A stretch of DNA of 64,000 nt from positions 310,001 through 374,000 of the forward strand of contig NZ_JAHLQK010000003.1 in NCBI RefSeq assembly GCF_018919215.1. Reading direction: 5' to 3'. The notes beneath the pieces were generated by a model. The model was not told where the DNA came from. It worked only from the letters and a program-made list of their open reading frames with translations, and did no database searches. This stretch comes from Alkaliphilus flagellatus. Lineage in GTDB: Bacteria; Bacillota; Clostridia; Peptostreptococcales; Natronincolaceae. This document shows, piece after piece, positions 7,675 to 17,103 of this stretch. Each line of letters starts with the position of its first letter. Positions within the stretch are counted from its first letter, which is position 1. The position numbers were made by a program, and so were the translations under genes.

Positions 7675-7975
7675 TAAAAAAGGGGCTATTTCATTAATTT
7701 GAAATAACCCCTTCTATGTTAAATAGAACCGGAAGTAGCTGTGCCAATCCTCAGATGTTTTTGGTGGATCTTCGTTGATAATGATGATTTGCAACGCCTC
7801 CTTCTGCGATAAAAGCTGCAATAATTTTTATTACTACTCTAACAACTTCAATTATATTGTAAATTTCTACTGCTAATTTGCTACTCGTTCTGTTTTAAAC
7901 AACTGCAACGGGCTAGTTGTTTAATGGGGTTGTCTTAGGATTGGTAGTGAGTTACCGGGTTCTATTTGTTATATA
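7675..7975 (-). ncRNA. candidate structured non-coding RNA with its own terminator
   Basis: A gene-free block of about 300 nt. On the minus strand its ends pair over 240 nt: AGAACC/GGTTCT (7958-7963 with 7725-7730) and an inner 8-bp helix (7937-7944 with 7744-7751). A 10-bp hairpin lies inside (7915-7924 with 7895-7904). A terminator closes it (7713-7680, then T's to 7675), and a weak promoter (TTTAAA 7999-7994, TATATA 7977-7972) precedes it. Long-range closing helices are seen in 6S and raiA-motif RNAs; I cannot assign the class. Short frames inside lack convincing starts. Confidence 0.65.
7680..7713 (-). terminator. intrinsic terminator of the minus-strand RNA
   Basis: AAGGGG-x-TATTTCA pairs with TGAAATA-x-CCCCTT around a short loop. 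On the minus strand it runs into a T run (plus-strand A's at 7675-7681). Its direction is the main evidence that the neighbouring RNA is on the minus strand. Confidence 0.75.
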
Positions 7976-8191
7976 TATACCTCCATAAAAACATTTAAAA
8001 CATAAAATTCAAAATATTTTATACTTTAAATTTATATACATTTCTTCTGAAATTTGACTCGGTATATTGCATTGTATTCAATATTTAATGTATATTAAGT
8101 AGAGAAGGTGATTGTCTAATATTACATTCCATTGCAAGATAATATCGAAGTTTTATTATTAGATAGACGTATATTTTTAGGAGGCTAATTT

Positions 8192-8965
8192 ATGAATTTG
8201 CTTATAAAAGGGATTATTTTAGGTTTTGTAATGGTAATGCCAGGTATGAGTGGAGGTACAGTTTTTCTTATTTTCGGATTGTATGAAAACATGGTAAAGG
8301 ATATATTAAAACTAAATATAAAACCATATATACCATTAGCTGTAGGTATTATAGGAGGAATATTTGTTGGTGGCTTTACCTTTGCTCTGGTTTTTGAAAA
8401 TTATCGTGATGCTACAGTTGCCTTTTTATTAGGATGTTTACTAGCCTCTATTAAATCCGTACTAAAGGATTGTCCTAAAATAAATGGTAGCTTTTTAGGA
8501 ATGTTGATAGCTGGAGTCGTTACAGGCGCAATAATGGTTGGAGAACCACTAGGACTTGCTATGGAAACAGAGGATGTAAGTCTACTAGTGATTTTGATTG
8601 GTGGTGTATTGTCAAGTGCGGCCATGATTATTCCGGGGATTCCTGGTAGTTCTGTTTTAATTTTGATGGGCATATATGACATTATGTTATTTTCTATAAA
8701 GGAGCTGGAGATTGTAAACCTACTTGTATTTGGAACAGGTAGTTTATTAGGTATATTTTTACTATTAAATATATTGGCCAAGCTTTATGATAAATATAAA
8801 GGTATGATCTCTTACTTTTTTGCAGGATTAATAGTAGGCTCTTCTAGAGGTATTTTACCTTCTACTGTAAATCTATGGATTGTAGCATTATTTATTATTG
8901 GATTTGCTCTAGTATGGATTTGGAGTGATAAAGAAGACGGTAAAATGCTTCCTAGACAGGCTTAA
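8192..8965 (+). CDS. DUF368 membrane protein, PopT-type polyprenyl-phosphate transporter
   Basis: A 257-aa integral membrane protein with about eight hydrophobic segments. The two repeat signatures of DUF368 are visible: GMSGGT near residue 18 and PGIPGSS near 150. Members of this family have been shown to recycle undecaprenyl phosphate across the membrane for cell-wall synthesis, in alkaline or sodium-rich conditions in some bacteria. ATG at 8192 has TTAGGAGG upstream. It stands alone between the minus-strand RNA and the leuS leader. Function is by family; the sequence does not tell specificity. Confidence 0.85.
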   Translation: MNLLIKGIILGFVMVMPGMSGGTVFLIFGLYENMVKDILKLNIKPYIPLAVGIIGGIFVGGFTFALVFENYRDATVAFLLGCLLASIKSVLKDCPKINGSFLGMLIAGVVTGAIMVGEPLGLAMETEDVSLLVILIGGVLSSAAMIIPGIPGSSVLILMGIYDIMLFSIKELEIVNLLVFGTGSLLGIFLLLNILAKLYDKYKGMISYFFAGLIVGSSRGILPSTVNLWIVALFIIGFALVWIWSDKEDGKMLPRQA

Positions 8966-8997
8966 ATGAAAATATTTGAAATATAAACAAAAAATCC

Positions 8998-9026
8998 TTG
9001 CTTTTTGATGAATAATTTAGTACAAT
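8998..9026 (+). promoter_or_regulatory. promoter of the leuS T-box leader
   Basis: TTGCTT at 8998-9003, 17-bp spacer, TACAAT at 9021-9026. Confidence 0.65.
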
Positions 9027-9032
9027 ACAATA

Positions 9033-9325
9033 CAACTTAATAGTATATTAAATAGTTTGCTATGAAGGGAAGTAGTAGGTTATTGTATCATTTTTAGAGA
9101 GTTATCGGTTGGTGGAAGATAACAATGATCTTAGCTGAACTCGTCCCAGAGCTATTAGGGCGAAATAGTAGTAGTCCTAATCGGTCAACCTCGTTACGGT
9201 TATTGAGATGATTATTTAGAGTGTCATAGATGTCTTTGTGGCAATATATTGATATGAAGATAATCAAATAGAGTGGTACCGCGGCCTTTCGCCTCTATAT
9301 TATAGAGGATGAAGGGTCTTTTTTA
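9033..9325 (+). promoter_or_regulatory. T-box leader, leucine specific
   Basis: AGAGAGTTATCGGTTGGTGG begins stem I (9096). The specifier reads GAA-CTC (CTC at 9140-9142), a leucine codon. The T-box GAGTGGTACCGCGG is at 9271-9284, and its bulge UGGU pairs with A73 of tRNA-Leu. The terminator hairpin spans 9284-9318, followed by T's to 9324. It precedes leuS, which confirms the reading and serves as the internal standard for the histidine T-box at 2210-2526. Confidence 0.93.
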
Positions 9326-9326
9326 T

Positions 9327-9414
9327 GACCTAACCCAATTTGCGAAGCAAATTGATGGTAGGTCAAACCCAATGAGCACCAAATTTATGTGACCGAAGGG
9401 AGCAAATAAATTTG
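9327..9414 (+). repeat. paired hairpin element between T-box and leuS
   Basis: The first hairpin is 9327-9364: GACCTA/TAGGTC arms around CAATTTGC-GAA-GCAAATTG. The second is 9380-9414: CAAATTTAT pairs with ATAAATTTG around a 17-nt loop. The pair lies after the T-box terminator, where nothing is needed for T-box action, so it looks like an inserted palindromic repeat of REP or MITE kind. No second copy was noticed in this window. Confidence 0.5.
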
Positions 9415-9477
9415 AGTTGCGAAACTGCGTAATCAATAATTTACAACAACTTAATATTAATAAAGGAGTTGAAGAAA

Positions 9478-11886
9478 ATGAAGCAATATAATCCAAAGGA
9501 TATTGAAAGCAAATGGCAAGAAATTTGGGAAGAAAAGGGAGCTTTCCATGCTTCAAATGATAAGGACAAGGAAAAGTTCTATGCTTTAATTGAGTTTCCT
9601 TATCCATCAGGCCAGGGACTACACGTAGGACATCCACGTCCATATACAGCACTTGATGTTGTTTCTAGAAAAAGAAGGCTACAAGGATATAATGTACTAT
9701 ATCCAATGGGATGGGATGCTTTTGGACTTCCGACAGAAAACTATGCTATCCAAAATAAAATTCATCCAAAAATAGTTACAAAAAAAAATGTTGCAAAATT
9801 TAAAGAACAGTTACAAGCTTTGGGTATGTCCTTCGACTGGTCGAGAGAAATAAACACTACAGACCCGGAATATTACAAGTGGACTCAGTGGATATTTCAA
9901 AAACTTTTTGAAAAGGGATTAGCCTATAAAAAGGAAATGTCCATCAACTGGTGCAACAGCTGTAAGGTTGGTCTTGCTAACGAGGAAGTAGTAAATGGTG
10001 GCTGCGAGAGATGTGGTGGGGAAGTAGTTAGAAAGCAGAAAAACCAATGGATGCTTAAAATTACAAAATACGCTGAAAGACTTATAAATGATTTAGATTT
10101 AGTAGATTACATCGAGAGAGTAAAAATTCAGCAGAAAAACTGGATAGGCAGATCTGAAGGTATGGAAGTTGATTTTGAGATTACTGGAGATAAAAAAATA
10201 ACTGTTTATACAACAAGACCAGATACTTTATTTGGAGCTACTTATATGGTAATTTCTCCAGAACATCCATATATCGAGGAGCTAGCAGATTATATTAAAA
10301 ATATGGATGATCTTCTTCATTATAGAGAAGAGGCTAGTAAAAAATCTGAATTTGAAAGAACTGAGCTTGTAAAGGATAAGACAGGGGTAAAAATTGAAGG
10401 TGTTGAAGCTATTAATCCAGCTACTGGTAAGCAAATACCTATTTTTATTTCAGATTATGTAATGATGTCTTATGGTACAGGAGCTATAATGGCTGTACCT
10501 GGGCACGATACAAGAGACTGGGAGTTTGCTAAAAAGTTTGGTCTTCCTATAGTAGAAGTAGTTGCAGGCGGTAATGTAGAAGAAGCTGCTTATACTGATA
10601 CAGAGGAAGGAAAAATAGTTAACTCTGACTTTATAAACGGGTTAGAAGTAAAAGATGCTAAAGAAAAAATTAGCAAATGGTTAGAGGAAAAGGGTCTTGG
10701 AACACGGAAAGTAAACTACAAGCTTCGTGACTGGGTATTTTCACGTCAGAGATATTGGGGAGAGCCAATTCCACTAGTTTATTGTGATGAATGTGGATGG
10801 GTTCCAGTGCCAGAAAGTGAGTTACCAGTACTACTGCCAGAGGTAGAAAGCTATGAGCCTACAGATAATGGAGAGTCTCCTTTGGCTAATGTTAGAGAAT
10901 GGGTTGAAACTACTTGTCCAAAATGTGGTGGCAATGCAGAAAGAGAAACTGACACAATGCCTCAATGGGCAGGTTCTTCATGGTATTTCTTAAGGTATAC
11001 AGACCCACACAATAATGAAGAGCTAGCAAGTAAAGAAAACCTTGATTATTGGCTACCGATTGACTGGTATAACGGTGGTATGGAGCATACTACTCTACAC
11101 TTACTATACTCAAGATTTTGGCATAAATTCCTATACGATTGTGGAGTTGTTCCTATACCAGAACCTTATGCAAAACGTACTTCCCATGGTATGATTTTAG
11201 GTGGAAATAATGAAAAAATGTCTAAATCTAGAGGAAATGTGGTTAATCCTGATGAAGTTGTTAACGAATTTGGAGCAGATACATTAAGACTTTATGAAAT
11301 GTTTATTGGAGACTTTGAGAAGAGTGTACCTTGGTCGCAAAATGGAGTAAAGGGCTGTAGAAGATTTTTAGATAGAGTATGGAGATTACAAGAAGTATTA
11401 GTAGATAGCAATGATTTAACAGAAAAGCTAGAAAGTAATATTCATAAAACAATTAAAAAGGTTAGTGAAGATTATGAGCATATGAAGTTTAACACTGCTA
11501 TTGCTAGCATGATGGCTCTTGTTAATGATTTCTACGACCACGGAAGTGTAACAAAGGGAGATATGAAAATCTTTTTAACACTGTTGAATCCAGTAGCACC
11601 TCATATTACAGAAGAGCTATGGGAAGAATTAGGATTCGAAGGAATGGTCTATGAAGCTACATGGCCAGTATGGGATGAAGCAAAGACTATAGACAACGTG
11701 GTAGAGATTGCTGTTCAAATTAACGGTAAGGTTAAGGGACAGATGGTAATTGCTGTTGACGCAACTGCAGATCAGCTTAAAGAGCAGTTTAGAAACGATA
11801 CAAGACTTGTTGATCTACTAGAAGGCAAAACAATTGTAAAAGAAATTTATGTTCCTGGTAGAATTTATAACATTGTAGTTAAATAA
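9478..11886 (+). CDS. leuS: leucyl-tRNA synthetase
   Basis: Charges tRNA-Leu with leucine. The class I signatures are HVGHPRPYT near residue 49 (HIGH motif) and KMSKSRGN near 580 (KMSKS). Between them are the CP1 editing domain ([12 protein letters not shown] and a [10 protein letters not shown] loop) and two zinc-type CxxC pairs (CNSC, CERC). ATG at 9478 is nine bases after AAAGGAG and gives 802 aa; an in-frame TTG at 9469 overlaps the ribosome site and is rejected. Expression should follow leucine starvation through the T-box upstream. Confidence 0.97.
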   Translation: MKQYNPKDIESKWQEIWEEKGAFHASNDKDKEKFYALIEFPYPSGQGLHVGHPRPYTALDVVSRKRRLQGYNVLYPMGWDAFGLPTENYAIQNKIHPKIVTKKNVAKFKEQLQALGMSFDWSREINTTDPEYYKWTQWIFQKLFEKGLAYKKEMSINWCNSCKVGLANEEVVNGGCERCGGEVVRKQKNQWMLKITKYAERLINDLDLVDYIERVKIQQKNWIGRSEGMEVDFEITGDKKITVYTTRPDTLFGATYMVISPEHPYIEELADYIKNMDDLLHYREEASKKSEFERTELVKDKTGVKIEGVEAINPATGKQIPIFISDYVMMSYGTGAIMAVPGHDTRDWEFAKKFGLPIVEVVAGGNVEEAAYTDTEEGKIVNSDFINGLEVKDAKEKISKWLEEKGLGTRKVNYKLRDWVFSRQRYWGEPIPLVYCDECGWVPVPESELPVLLPEVESYEPTDNGESPLANVREWVETTCPKCGGNAERETDTMPQWAGSSWYFLRYTDPHNNEELASKENLDYWLPIDWYNGGMEHTTLHLLYSRFWHKFLYDCGVVPIPEPYAKRTSHGMILGGNNEKMSKSRGNVVNPDEVVNEFGADTLRLYEMFIGDFEKSVPWSQNGVKGCRRFLDRVWRLQEVLVDSNDLTEKLESNIHKTIKKVSEDYEHMKFNTAIASMMALVNDFYDHGSVTKGDMKIFLTLLNPVAPHITEELWEELGFEGMVYEATWPVWDEAKTIDNVVEIAVQINGKVKGQMVIAVDATADQLKEQFRNDTRLVDLLEGKTIVKEIYVPGRIYNIVVK

Positions 11887-11907
11887 GAAAATATTTTATA
11901 TTTTACC

Positions 11908-11946
11908 TCTCTAATGATAATATATTGTTGGAGAGGTTATTTCTTA
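11908..11946 (+). terminator. probable terminator of leuS
   Basis: ACCTCTC pairs with GAGAGGT around a 19-nt loop, followed by TATTTCTT. The T tract is imperfect, so some read-through is possible. Confidence 0.55.
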
Positions 11947-11989
11947 TGTCTATCTAACAAGGCTATTATAGAATGGGTAGGTGCAATCT

Positions 11990-13126
11990 ATGAAAAAAGT
12001 TATATACATTGCAAAGCCTTTACTAGCAACTATTTTATTCAGTTTGGCTCTAGCCTTTGAAAATGCTTCTAAGGAAAGAGCTATTATTTTAATGGGAATA
12101 TTTATATTTTATATTTTATGGGGAATGATTAGACCGTCTTTTCAGCAGAAGTGGGCATGGATTATATTATTAGATGGTATTTTAATATTTTTATTAGAAC
12201 ATTACTCAAAATATTTGGTTAATTATTTCGTCCACTTTTTATATGTAGTTGTCATATTAGAGGTAGGCATTACTTTAAATAGCAGAAGATGGGGTAATAC
12301 AGCTGCCATTTTCTTTTCCTTATTGTCCATGGGGAAGTTTTCCTATGCCCTTTATGTAATTCCTAATGCTAAAACTATTGCAGAATTTTCCTTTAACTTT
12401 TTAGCTCTAGCATTTATTGTTACACTTATTAACTATGGGAAATTACAATTTGAAGGAAGAACACAGCAGGAAATATTATATAAAGAGCTTCTGAGGGCTT
12501 ACGATAAACTAAAGGAGTATAGCCAGATGCGAGAAGAGGCCCTTGCTTTAAAGGAAAGAAATAGAATAGCTGGAGAGCTTCATGACAGTGTAGGCCATAG
12601 CCTAACTTCATTGATTATGCAAATAGAAATGTTGGACCATCTTTATCAAAAAAATGAAGATATTTCCGATTTATTAAAAGACATTAAAAATAATGGAAGG
12701 CAAGCTTTGGTTGGAACTCGTGAAGCGGTGGCTGCGTTAAATGAACAACCTAACAAAAGTATTGAAGATATAATCAGCATGTTAAAATCTTTTCAAAAAG
12801 ATACTAATGTGGAAATAGACTATAATATTCCATCGGTTTATTTGTTACCAGAAGAAGGTATTGTGCTTTATCGTGTTCTTCAAGAGGCTTTAACCAACGC
12901 CTTGCGTCATGGAAAGTGTAGTAGGATAGAAATTAAATGTGAAGTGATTAAGGGAAACTTTTATTTTTATATTGAAGATGATGGTGTGGGATCTAATAAT
13001 AAAAACGGTTTTGGTCAGAGGAACATGAGGGAAAGGATAGAATCATTAGGTGGGAGCATGGAAGTTATAACTGGGCAGCCATACAAGATTAAAGGATTTT
13101 TCTGCTTAAAGGGGGAGATTACATGA
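11990..13126 (+). CDS. sensor histidine kinase, NarL/DesK-type (HisKA_3)
   Basis: A 378-aa membrane sensor. Residues of about 5-150 form several hydrophobic segments with almost no extracellular loop. A short coiled region (KLKEYSQMREEALALKERNR) leads to the HisKA_3 box ELHDSVGHSLTS with phospho-acceptor His198. The ATPase domain shows the N-box LQEALTNALRHGK and the G-boxes DDGVGS and GFGQRNMRERI. ATG at 11990 is favoured over GTG at 11981, because GGTAGGTG fits as its ribosome site. It overlaps the response regulator by ATGA. The pair probably controls the lipoprotein/ABC-2 operon next door; the signal is unknown. Confidence 0.88.
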   Translation: MKKVIYIAKPLLATILFSLALAFENASKERAIILMGIFIFYILWGMIRPSFQQKWAWIILLDGILIFLLEHYSKYLVNYFVHFLYVVVILEVGITLNSRRWGNTAAIFFSLLSMGKFSYALYVIPNAKTIAEFSFNFLALAFIVTLINYGKLQFEGRTQQEILYKELLRAYDKLKEYSQMREEALALKERNRIAGELHDSVGHSLTSLIMQIEMLDHLYQKNEDISDLLKDIKNNGRQALVGTREAVAALNEQPNKSIEDIISMLKSFQKDTNVEIDYNIPSVYLLPEEGIVLYRVLQEALTNALRHGKCSRIEIKCEVIKGNFYFYIEDDGVGSNNKNGFGQRNMRERIESLGGSMEVITGQPYKIKGFFCLKGEIT

Positions 13127-13767
13127 TACGTATAGCAATTATTGACGATCAGCCTATTGTTAGACAAGGACTAGCTATGGTATTGGGAAGTGAAAAAGAT
13201 ATAGAAGTGGTGGCAAAGGGTGGAGATGGTTTTGAAGCTATTGAAATTTGTAGCAAAAATTGTATTGATGTTATATTAATGGATATCAAAATGCCTAGCC
13301 TTAATGGGGTAGAAGCCACTAGAAAAATTAAGGAGCAGCATCCTAATGTTAAAATCATTATTTTAACTACATTTAATGAAGATGAGTATATTTTTGAAGC
13401 CTTAAAATATGGTGCATCTGGTTACCTATTGAAGGATGCTTTGCCCGAAAAGATTGCTGAAGCTATACGAATTGTTTATAATGGTGGAGCTCAAATTCAA
13501 CCTGATGTAGCAGTAAAGGTAGTAGAAAAGTTTAAAAGCTATGGAGAAAAGCATGAAATTCAGGATAAAAGAATAGAGAATTTAACCGAGAGAGAAATTG
13601 ATATTATTCGATGTGTAGGAGAGGGAAAGAGTAATAGGGAAATTGCTAAGGAGCTTTTTATTTCTGAGGGTACGGTAAAAAATCATATAACTAACATACT
13701 TAATAAGTTATCCTTAAGAGATAGGACTCAGTTAGCTATTTTTAGTATTAATAATAATTTAGTATAG
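13123..13767 (+). CDS. response regulator, NarL/LuxR family
   Basis: A 214-aa transcription factor. The receiver domain has acidic pocket D8/D9, phospho-acceptor Asp54 in ILMDIKMP and conserved Lys in YLLKDALPE near residue 104. The C-terminal LuxR-type helix-turn-helix is LTEREIDIIRCVGEGKSNREIAKELFISEGTVKNH (given as its span, about 150-185). The start codon overlaps the kinase stop by 4 bp, so the two are translationally coupled. A terminator follows, and the probable target operon begins about 85 bp later. Confidence 0.92.
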   Translation: MIRIAIIDDQPIVRQGLAMVLGSEKDIEVVAKGGDGFEAIEICSKNCIDVILMDIKMPSLNGVEATRKIKEQHPNVKIIILTTFNEDEYIFEALKYGASGYLLKDALPEKIAEAIRIVYNGGAQIQPDVAVKVVEKFKSYGEKHEIQDKRIENLTEREIDIIRCVGEGKSNREIAKELFISEGTVKNHITNILNKLSLRDRTQLAIFSINNNLV

Positions 13768-13792
13768 ACATGACTTTTGTCATGTTTTTTTT
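13768..13792 (+). terminator. intrinsic terminator of the two-component operon
   Basis: ACATGAC-TTTT-GTCATGT at 13768-13785 ends in eight T's, directly after the regulator stop codon. Confidence 0.88.
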
Positions 13793-13807
13793 ATGGAATA
13801 TATATCC

Positions 13808-13836
13808 TTAGATAGATAGGAAAAATGCTGTACTAT
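13808..13836 (+). promoter_or_regulatory. candidate promoter of the lipoprotein/ABC-2 operon
   Basis: TTAGAT at 13808-13813, 17-bp spacer, TACTAT at 13831-13836. The -35 is weak, as expected for an activator-dependent promoter, and the NarL-type regulator gene is adjacent. Confidence 0.45.
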
Positions 13837-13877
13837 TCTATAATAATATTAAGATACTTATTAAGGAGGATTAGAAT

Positions 13878-14828
13878 ATGAAGAAAATAGTATTGATTCT
13901 TACTACATTATTAATATTATTAACGGGATGTAGCAGTTCTGCCTACGAAACCTATAGTAAGGCATTAGAAAAAACTGAAGGAGTATCTTCAGGAAAGACG
14001 AAAATGACTCAAGAGGCTCATGTGGAATTTAATACTGAGGGTTTAGATAAAGAGGTTTTGGAGGAGCTAAGGAAGTGGGAGGAATTTAATGTAGATATGG
14101 AATTTACCTTCGATAAGGAACAGGAAATAGGTGTTACTAATATATACGGGGAGCTTTATGATCTCGGTATTGAAGGGAAATTATATAAGCAAAAAAATAA
14201 TTTGTATGTAGTAACTCCATTATTACCTAAAATATTGATATTAAAGGGTGATGATCTTCAAGGAGAAGAAATAGAAAAACTTGAAGAACAGTTTTTCATT
14301 AAAGATTTTAAAGGTTTTGAAAAGATGTGGAAGGAAGTAATAGATAGGGAAAATGTTTCTAAGCTTGGAAATATTGTTATATCTACTCCAGAAGGAGATA
14401 TAAAAGCTAAAGAATTTCATATTACTCTTACAAAGGAGGACATAATGCCTCTAATGATAGAGGGTACAAAAATGTTTAATCAGACAATGATAGAGCAAAT
14501 GAAAACAAATAACATTTCTATAGATCCTAAAGAAATAGAAGAACAGTGTAAAAAGGCAATAGAGGAAATAGATTTTGAGAAAATATATCATAGGGCCTAC
14601 ATTGATCGTGATGGATTTGTGGTAGAGGAAGAAACTCATTTAATAATTAATTTTCCTTCTACACAGGGAGGACATATTAAGAGAATTGATTTTAAAGGAA
14701 AGGTACAAAATTGGGATCTGGGTAAACAAGTAAAAGCTACAATACCAGAATTAACTGATGAAAATACCATGACTATAGAGGAGTTAAAGGAAAGTGGTTT
14801 TAACAAGAAGTTTAAAGGGGGCGCATAA
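13878..14828 (+). CDS. predicted lipoprotein of unknown function
   Basis: A 316-aa secreted lipoprotein. The signal peptide is short and the lipobox is LLTGC with Cys18. The mature chain is acidic, with many Glu and Lys and repeated beta-rich stretches; it has the look of LppX/LolA-like clostridial lipoproteins (a helix beginning ETYSKALEKTEGVSSGKTKM, then strands). I cannot name a family. ATG at 13878 has AAGGAGG upstream. It ends one base before the ABC ATPase start, so it probably works with the exporter, for example as a sensor or accessory at the outer face. Confidence 0.7.
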   Translation: MKKIVLILTTLLILLTGCSSSAYETYSKALEKTEGVSSGKTKMTQEAHVEFNTEGLDKEVLEELRKWEEFNVDMEFTFDKEQEIGVTNIYGELYDLGIEGKLYKQKNNLYVVTPLLPKILILKGDDLQGEEIEKLEEQFFIKDFKGFEKMWKEVIDRENVSKLGNIVISTPEGDIKAKEFHITLTKEDIMPLMIEGTKMFNQTMIEQMKTNNISIDPKEIEEQCKKAIEEIDFEKIYHRAYIDRDGFVVEEETHLIINFPSTQGGHIKRIDFKGKVQNWDLGKQVKATIPELTDENTMTIEELKESGFNKKFKGGA

Positions 14829-14829
14829 A

Positions 14830-15765
14830 GTGATAGAGGTTAAAGAAATAAGAAAAAACTTTAAGAAAGTGGAGGCAGTTAAAGGTGTATCTTTAACTAT
14901 TAATGATGGGGAAATTTTGGGTTTATTAGGACCAAATGGGGCGGGTAAATCCACTACTATTTCTATTATTTCTACCCTTTTTCCTCCTAGTTCGGGGGAA
15001 GTACTTTACGAAGGTAAGAATATATTAAAAAATCCTAGGGGCTTTAGAGAAATACTAGGTGTGGTTCCACAGGAGATAGCGCTATACCCTGAATTAACAG
15101 GCTATGAAAATTTAAGGTTTTTTGGAAAGGTTTATGGGCTTAAGGGTAAGGAGCTAGAGGAGAGAATACAAGAGGTTTTAGAGATTATAGGATTAAATGG
15201 TCGAGTGAGAGATTTGGTTAAAAACTACTCTGGGGGAATGAAAAGAAGAGTAAACATTGGCTGTGCTCTACTCCATAAACCTAAAATACTAATTATGGAT
15301 GAACCTACAGTGGGTATCGATCCCCAATCAAGAAACCATATTTTAGAAACTGTCAAAAGCTTAAGAGAAGAAGGAATGACTATTATATATACTAGTCACT
15401 ACATGGAAGAGGTAGAATACCTATGTGATCGTATTTATATAATGGATCACGGTGAAATTATTGCTACAGGCAGTAAAGAAGAACTTAAAGAACAGATTTC
15501 CAACGAAGAAACCATGGAAGTTATATTTGAAACTATTCAGGATGATACCATAAAAGTATTGAAAAATATAATTGGTGTCAAGGCAGTGAATATTAATGAT
15601 AATGATAATAGAGTTACGTTAATTTATGAAAAGGGAATTAATATATTGCAACTAGTATTTGAAAAGGCCCAAGAGACACAGAAAAAAATCATTTCAATTC
15701 AAATAAAGACCCCTACATTAGAGGATGTTTTCTTAAAGCTAACTGGAAGAACTATAAGGGATTAG
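14830..15765 (+). CDS. ABC-2 type exporter ATP-binding protein (DrrA/CcmA-like)
   Basis: A 311-aa ATPase. Walker A is GPNGAGKST near residue 36, the Q-loop is VVPQEIALYPELTG, the signature is YSGGMKRRVNIGCALLHKP, Walker B is ILIMDEPTVGIDP and the switch His is in YTSHYMEE. The DrrA-type C-terminal extension follows (LEDVFLKLTGR). The start chosen is GTG at 14830, eight bases after AAAGGGGGC; the longer in-frame start at 14794 lies inside the lipoprotein gene. Two permease genes follow at once, so this drives export, probably of a drug, bacteriocin or lipid. Confidence 0.9.
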   Translation: MIEVKEIRKNFKKVEAVKGVSLTINDGEILGLLGPNGAGKSTTISIISTLFPPSSGEVLYEGKNILKNPRGFREILGVVPQEIALYPELTGYENLRFFGKVYGLKGKELEERIQEVLEIIGLNGRVRDLVKNYSGGMKRRVNIGCALLHKPKILIMDEPTVGIDPQSRNHILETVKSLREEGMTIIYTSHYMEEVEYLCDRIYIMDHGEIIATGSKEELKEQISNEETMEVIFETIQDDTIKVLKNIIGVKAVNINDNDNRVTLIYEKGINILQLVFEKAQETQKKIISIQIKTPTLEDVFLKLTGRTIRD

Positions 15766-15777
15766 GGGGTATATTAA

Positions 15778-17103
15778 ATGCTATTAAATTTAATAGGTAA
15801 GGATCTAAAAAGAGCCCTTAGAGATCGAAAATCACTACTAATCTTATTGTTGATGCCTGCTGTTTTAATTACTATATTAGGGTTTTCTATAGGTAGGCTT
15901 TTAGATAATGAAGATGGCTGGATGGCGCATTCGACAATAGGTATAGTCAACTTAGATAATGCACAAGAAGGTAGAGAAAAGATAATAAATACAATAAGTC
16001 AGTTGGCAGGCGAAGAAGGGTCCTTCGATATTGAAGAAATAAAGGAAAATATGAAGTCCTTTGACTTTGAAGAAATATTATTAGAAGATATATTTGGTTC
16101 AGAAACATTATCTAAGTTTTTAAGCTATGAAATATTGGGAGAGGAAGAGGCACTAAATCTATTAGAAAAAGAAGAGCTTAGTGCTGTAATCATTATTCCA
16201 GAGGATTTCACCTATTATACTATGATGAATTTAGCCTCTCCTTTCATTTATAGACAACAGATACAAGTATTAAAAAGTAAAAATAATAGTTTTACAGGAA
16301 ATATTGTAGAAGAAATAATGACTGGTTTTACTAATGTGCTATCATCAGGAATAATTGCTAAAAGTAGCCTTTTTGAAATAGGGGCAGAAATGGGAATAGG
16401 AGATAAGTTGCAAACCGAGATAGGGACTTTGCTTGAAGGCATATTATCACAGTCTTCCACAATAAAACTGCAGACAGAAAATAGGAATGCAATGAAGTCG
16501 GTCAATGGAATGCAATATTATTCCGTAGGGCAAGCAATGATGTTCGTGCTTTATGTGGCGGGCTACGGTGCAAAATATGCTTTTGATGAAAAGTACTATC
16601 ATACCTATGAACGACTTAGAATAAGCAATGTTACAAAGGGACAAATTTTAATGAGCAGAGGGATTACAACCTTTTTAATTGCTTTTATGCAAATAGTTAT
16701 TTTAATTATATATTCGTCCCTAATTTTTAGCATCAGCTGGGGAGAGCCTTTGAATGTACTGGCTTTAACTATATCCATTGCTTTAGCGGTTGGGGGAATA
16801 AGTGCTTTTTTAACAGCTATAAATTATAAAATTGGAAATACCAAAATATCTAATATGTTTGAAAATATTATTATTATGATTTTTGCCTCCTTAGGAGGAA
16901 GTTTCTTTCCTATAAAGGGTGCGCCATTGCTTGAAAAAATAGGTTCCTTAACACCTAATGGGACTGCCATAAATGGATATATTAAGTTGATGCAAGGTTA
17001 TGGGATAGGAGAGATTATTGGAAGCTTAACAGTGCTAATTAGTATTTTTATAGGCTCTTTGGTGCTAGCAGTAATAATACTAAAGCAAGGGGAGGTGGCA
17101 TAG
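15778..17103 (+). CDS. ABC-2 type permease, first subunit
   Basis: A 441-aa membrane subunit. One N-terminal transmembrane segment (about residues 20-40) is followed by a large extracytoplasmic domain of some 220 residues, then five or six membrane segments in the C-terminal half. This is the ABC2_membrane_3 (YhfQ/YhgE-like) plan. It ends at 17103 and the second permease starts at 17104. Two non-identical permeases suggest a heterodimeric channel. The substrate is unknown; the adjacent two-component system suggests induction by a cell-envelope stress or peptide. Confidence 0.85.
   Translation: MLLNLIGKDLKRALRDRKSLLILLLMPAVLITILGFSIGRLLDNEDGWMAHSTIGIVNLDNAQEGREKIINTISQLAGEEGSFDIEEIKENMKSFDFEEILLEDIFGSETLSKFLSYEILGEEEALNLLEKEELSAVIIIPEDFTYYTMMNLASPFIYRQQIQVLKSKNNSFTGNIVEEIMTGFTNVLSSGIIAKSSLFEIGAEMGIGDKLQTEIGTLLEGILSQSSTIKLQTENRNAMKSVNGMQYYSVGQAMMFVLYVAGYGAKYAFDEKYYHTYERLRISNVTKGQILMSRGITTFLIAFMQIVILIIYSSLIFSISWGEPLNVLALTISIALAVGGISAFLTAINYKIGNTKISNMFENIIIMIFASLGGSFFPIKGAPLLEKIGSLTPNGTAINGYIKLMQGYGIGEIIGSLTVLISIFIGSLVLAVIILKQGEVA

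Noticed and set aside
7772-7890. Hydrophobic 47-codon minus-strand frame ending in a TGA near 7772
   Set aside because: It has no ATG, GTG or TTG start in frame and lies in the strongly paired RNA block, so it is not called as a gene.
8401-8781. 126-codon open frame antisense to the DUF368 gene
   Set aside because: The plus-strand gene has clear family motifs and a ribosome site; the antisense frame has neither.
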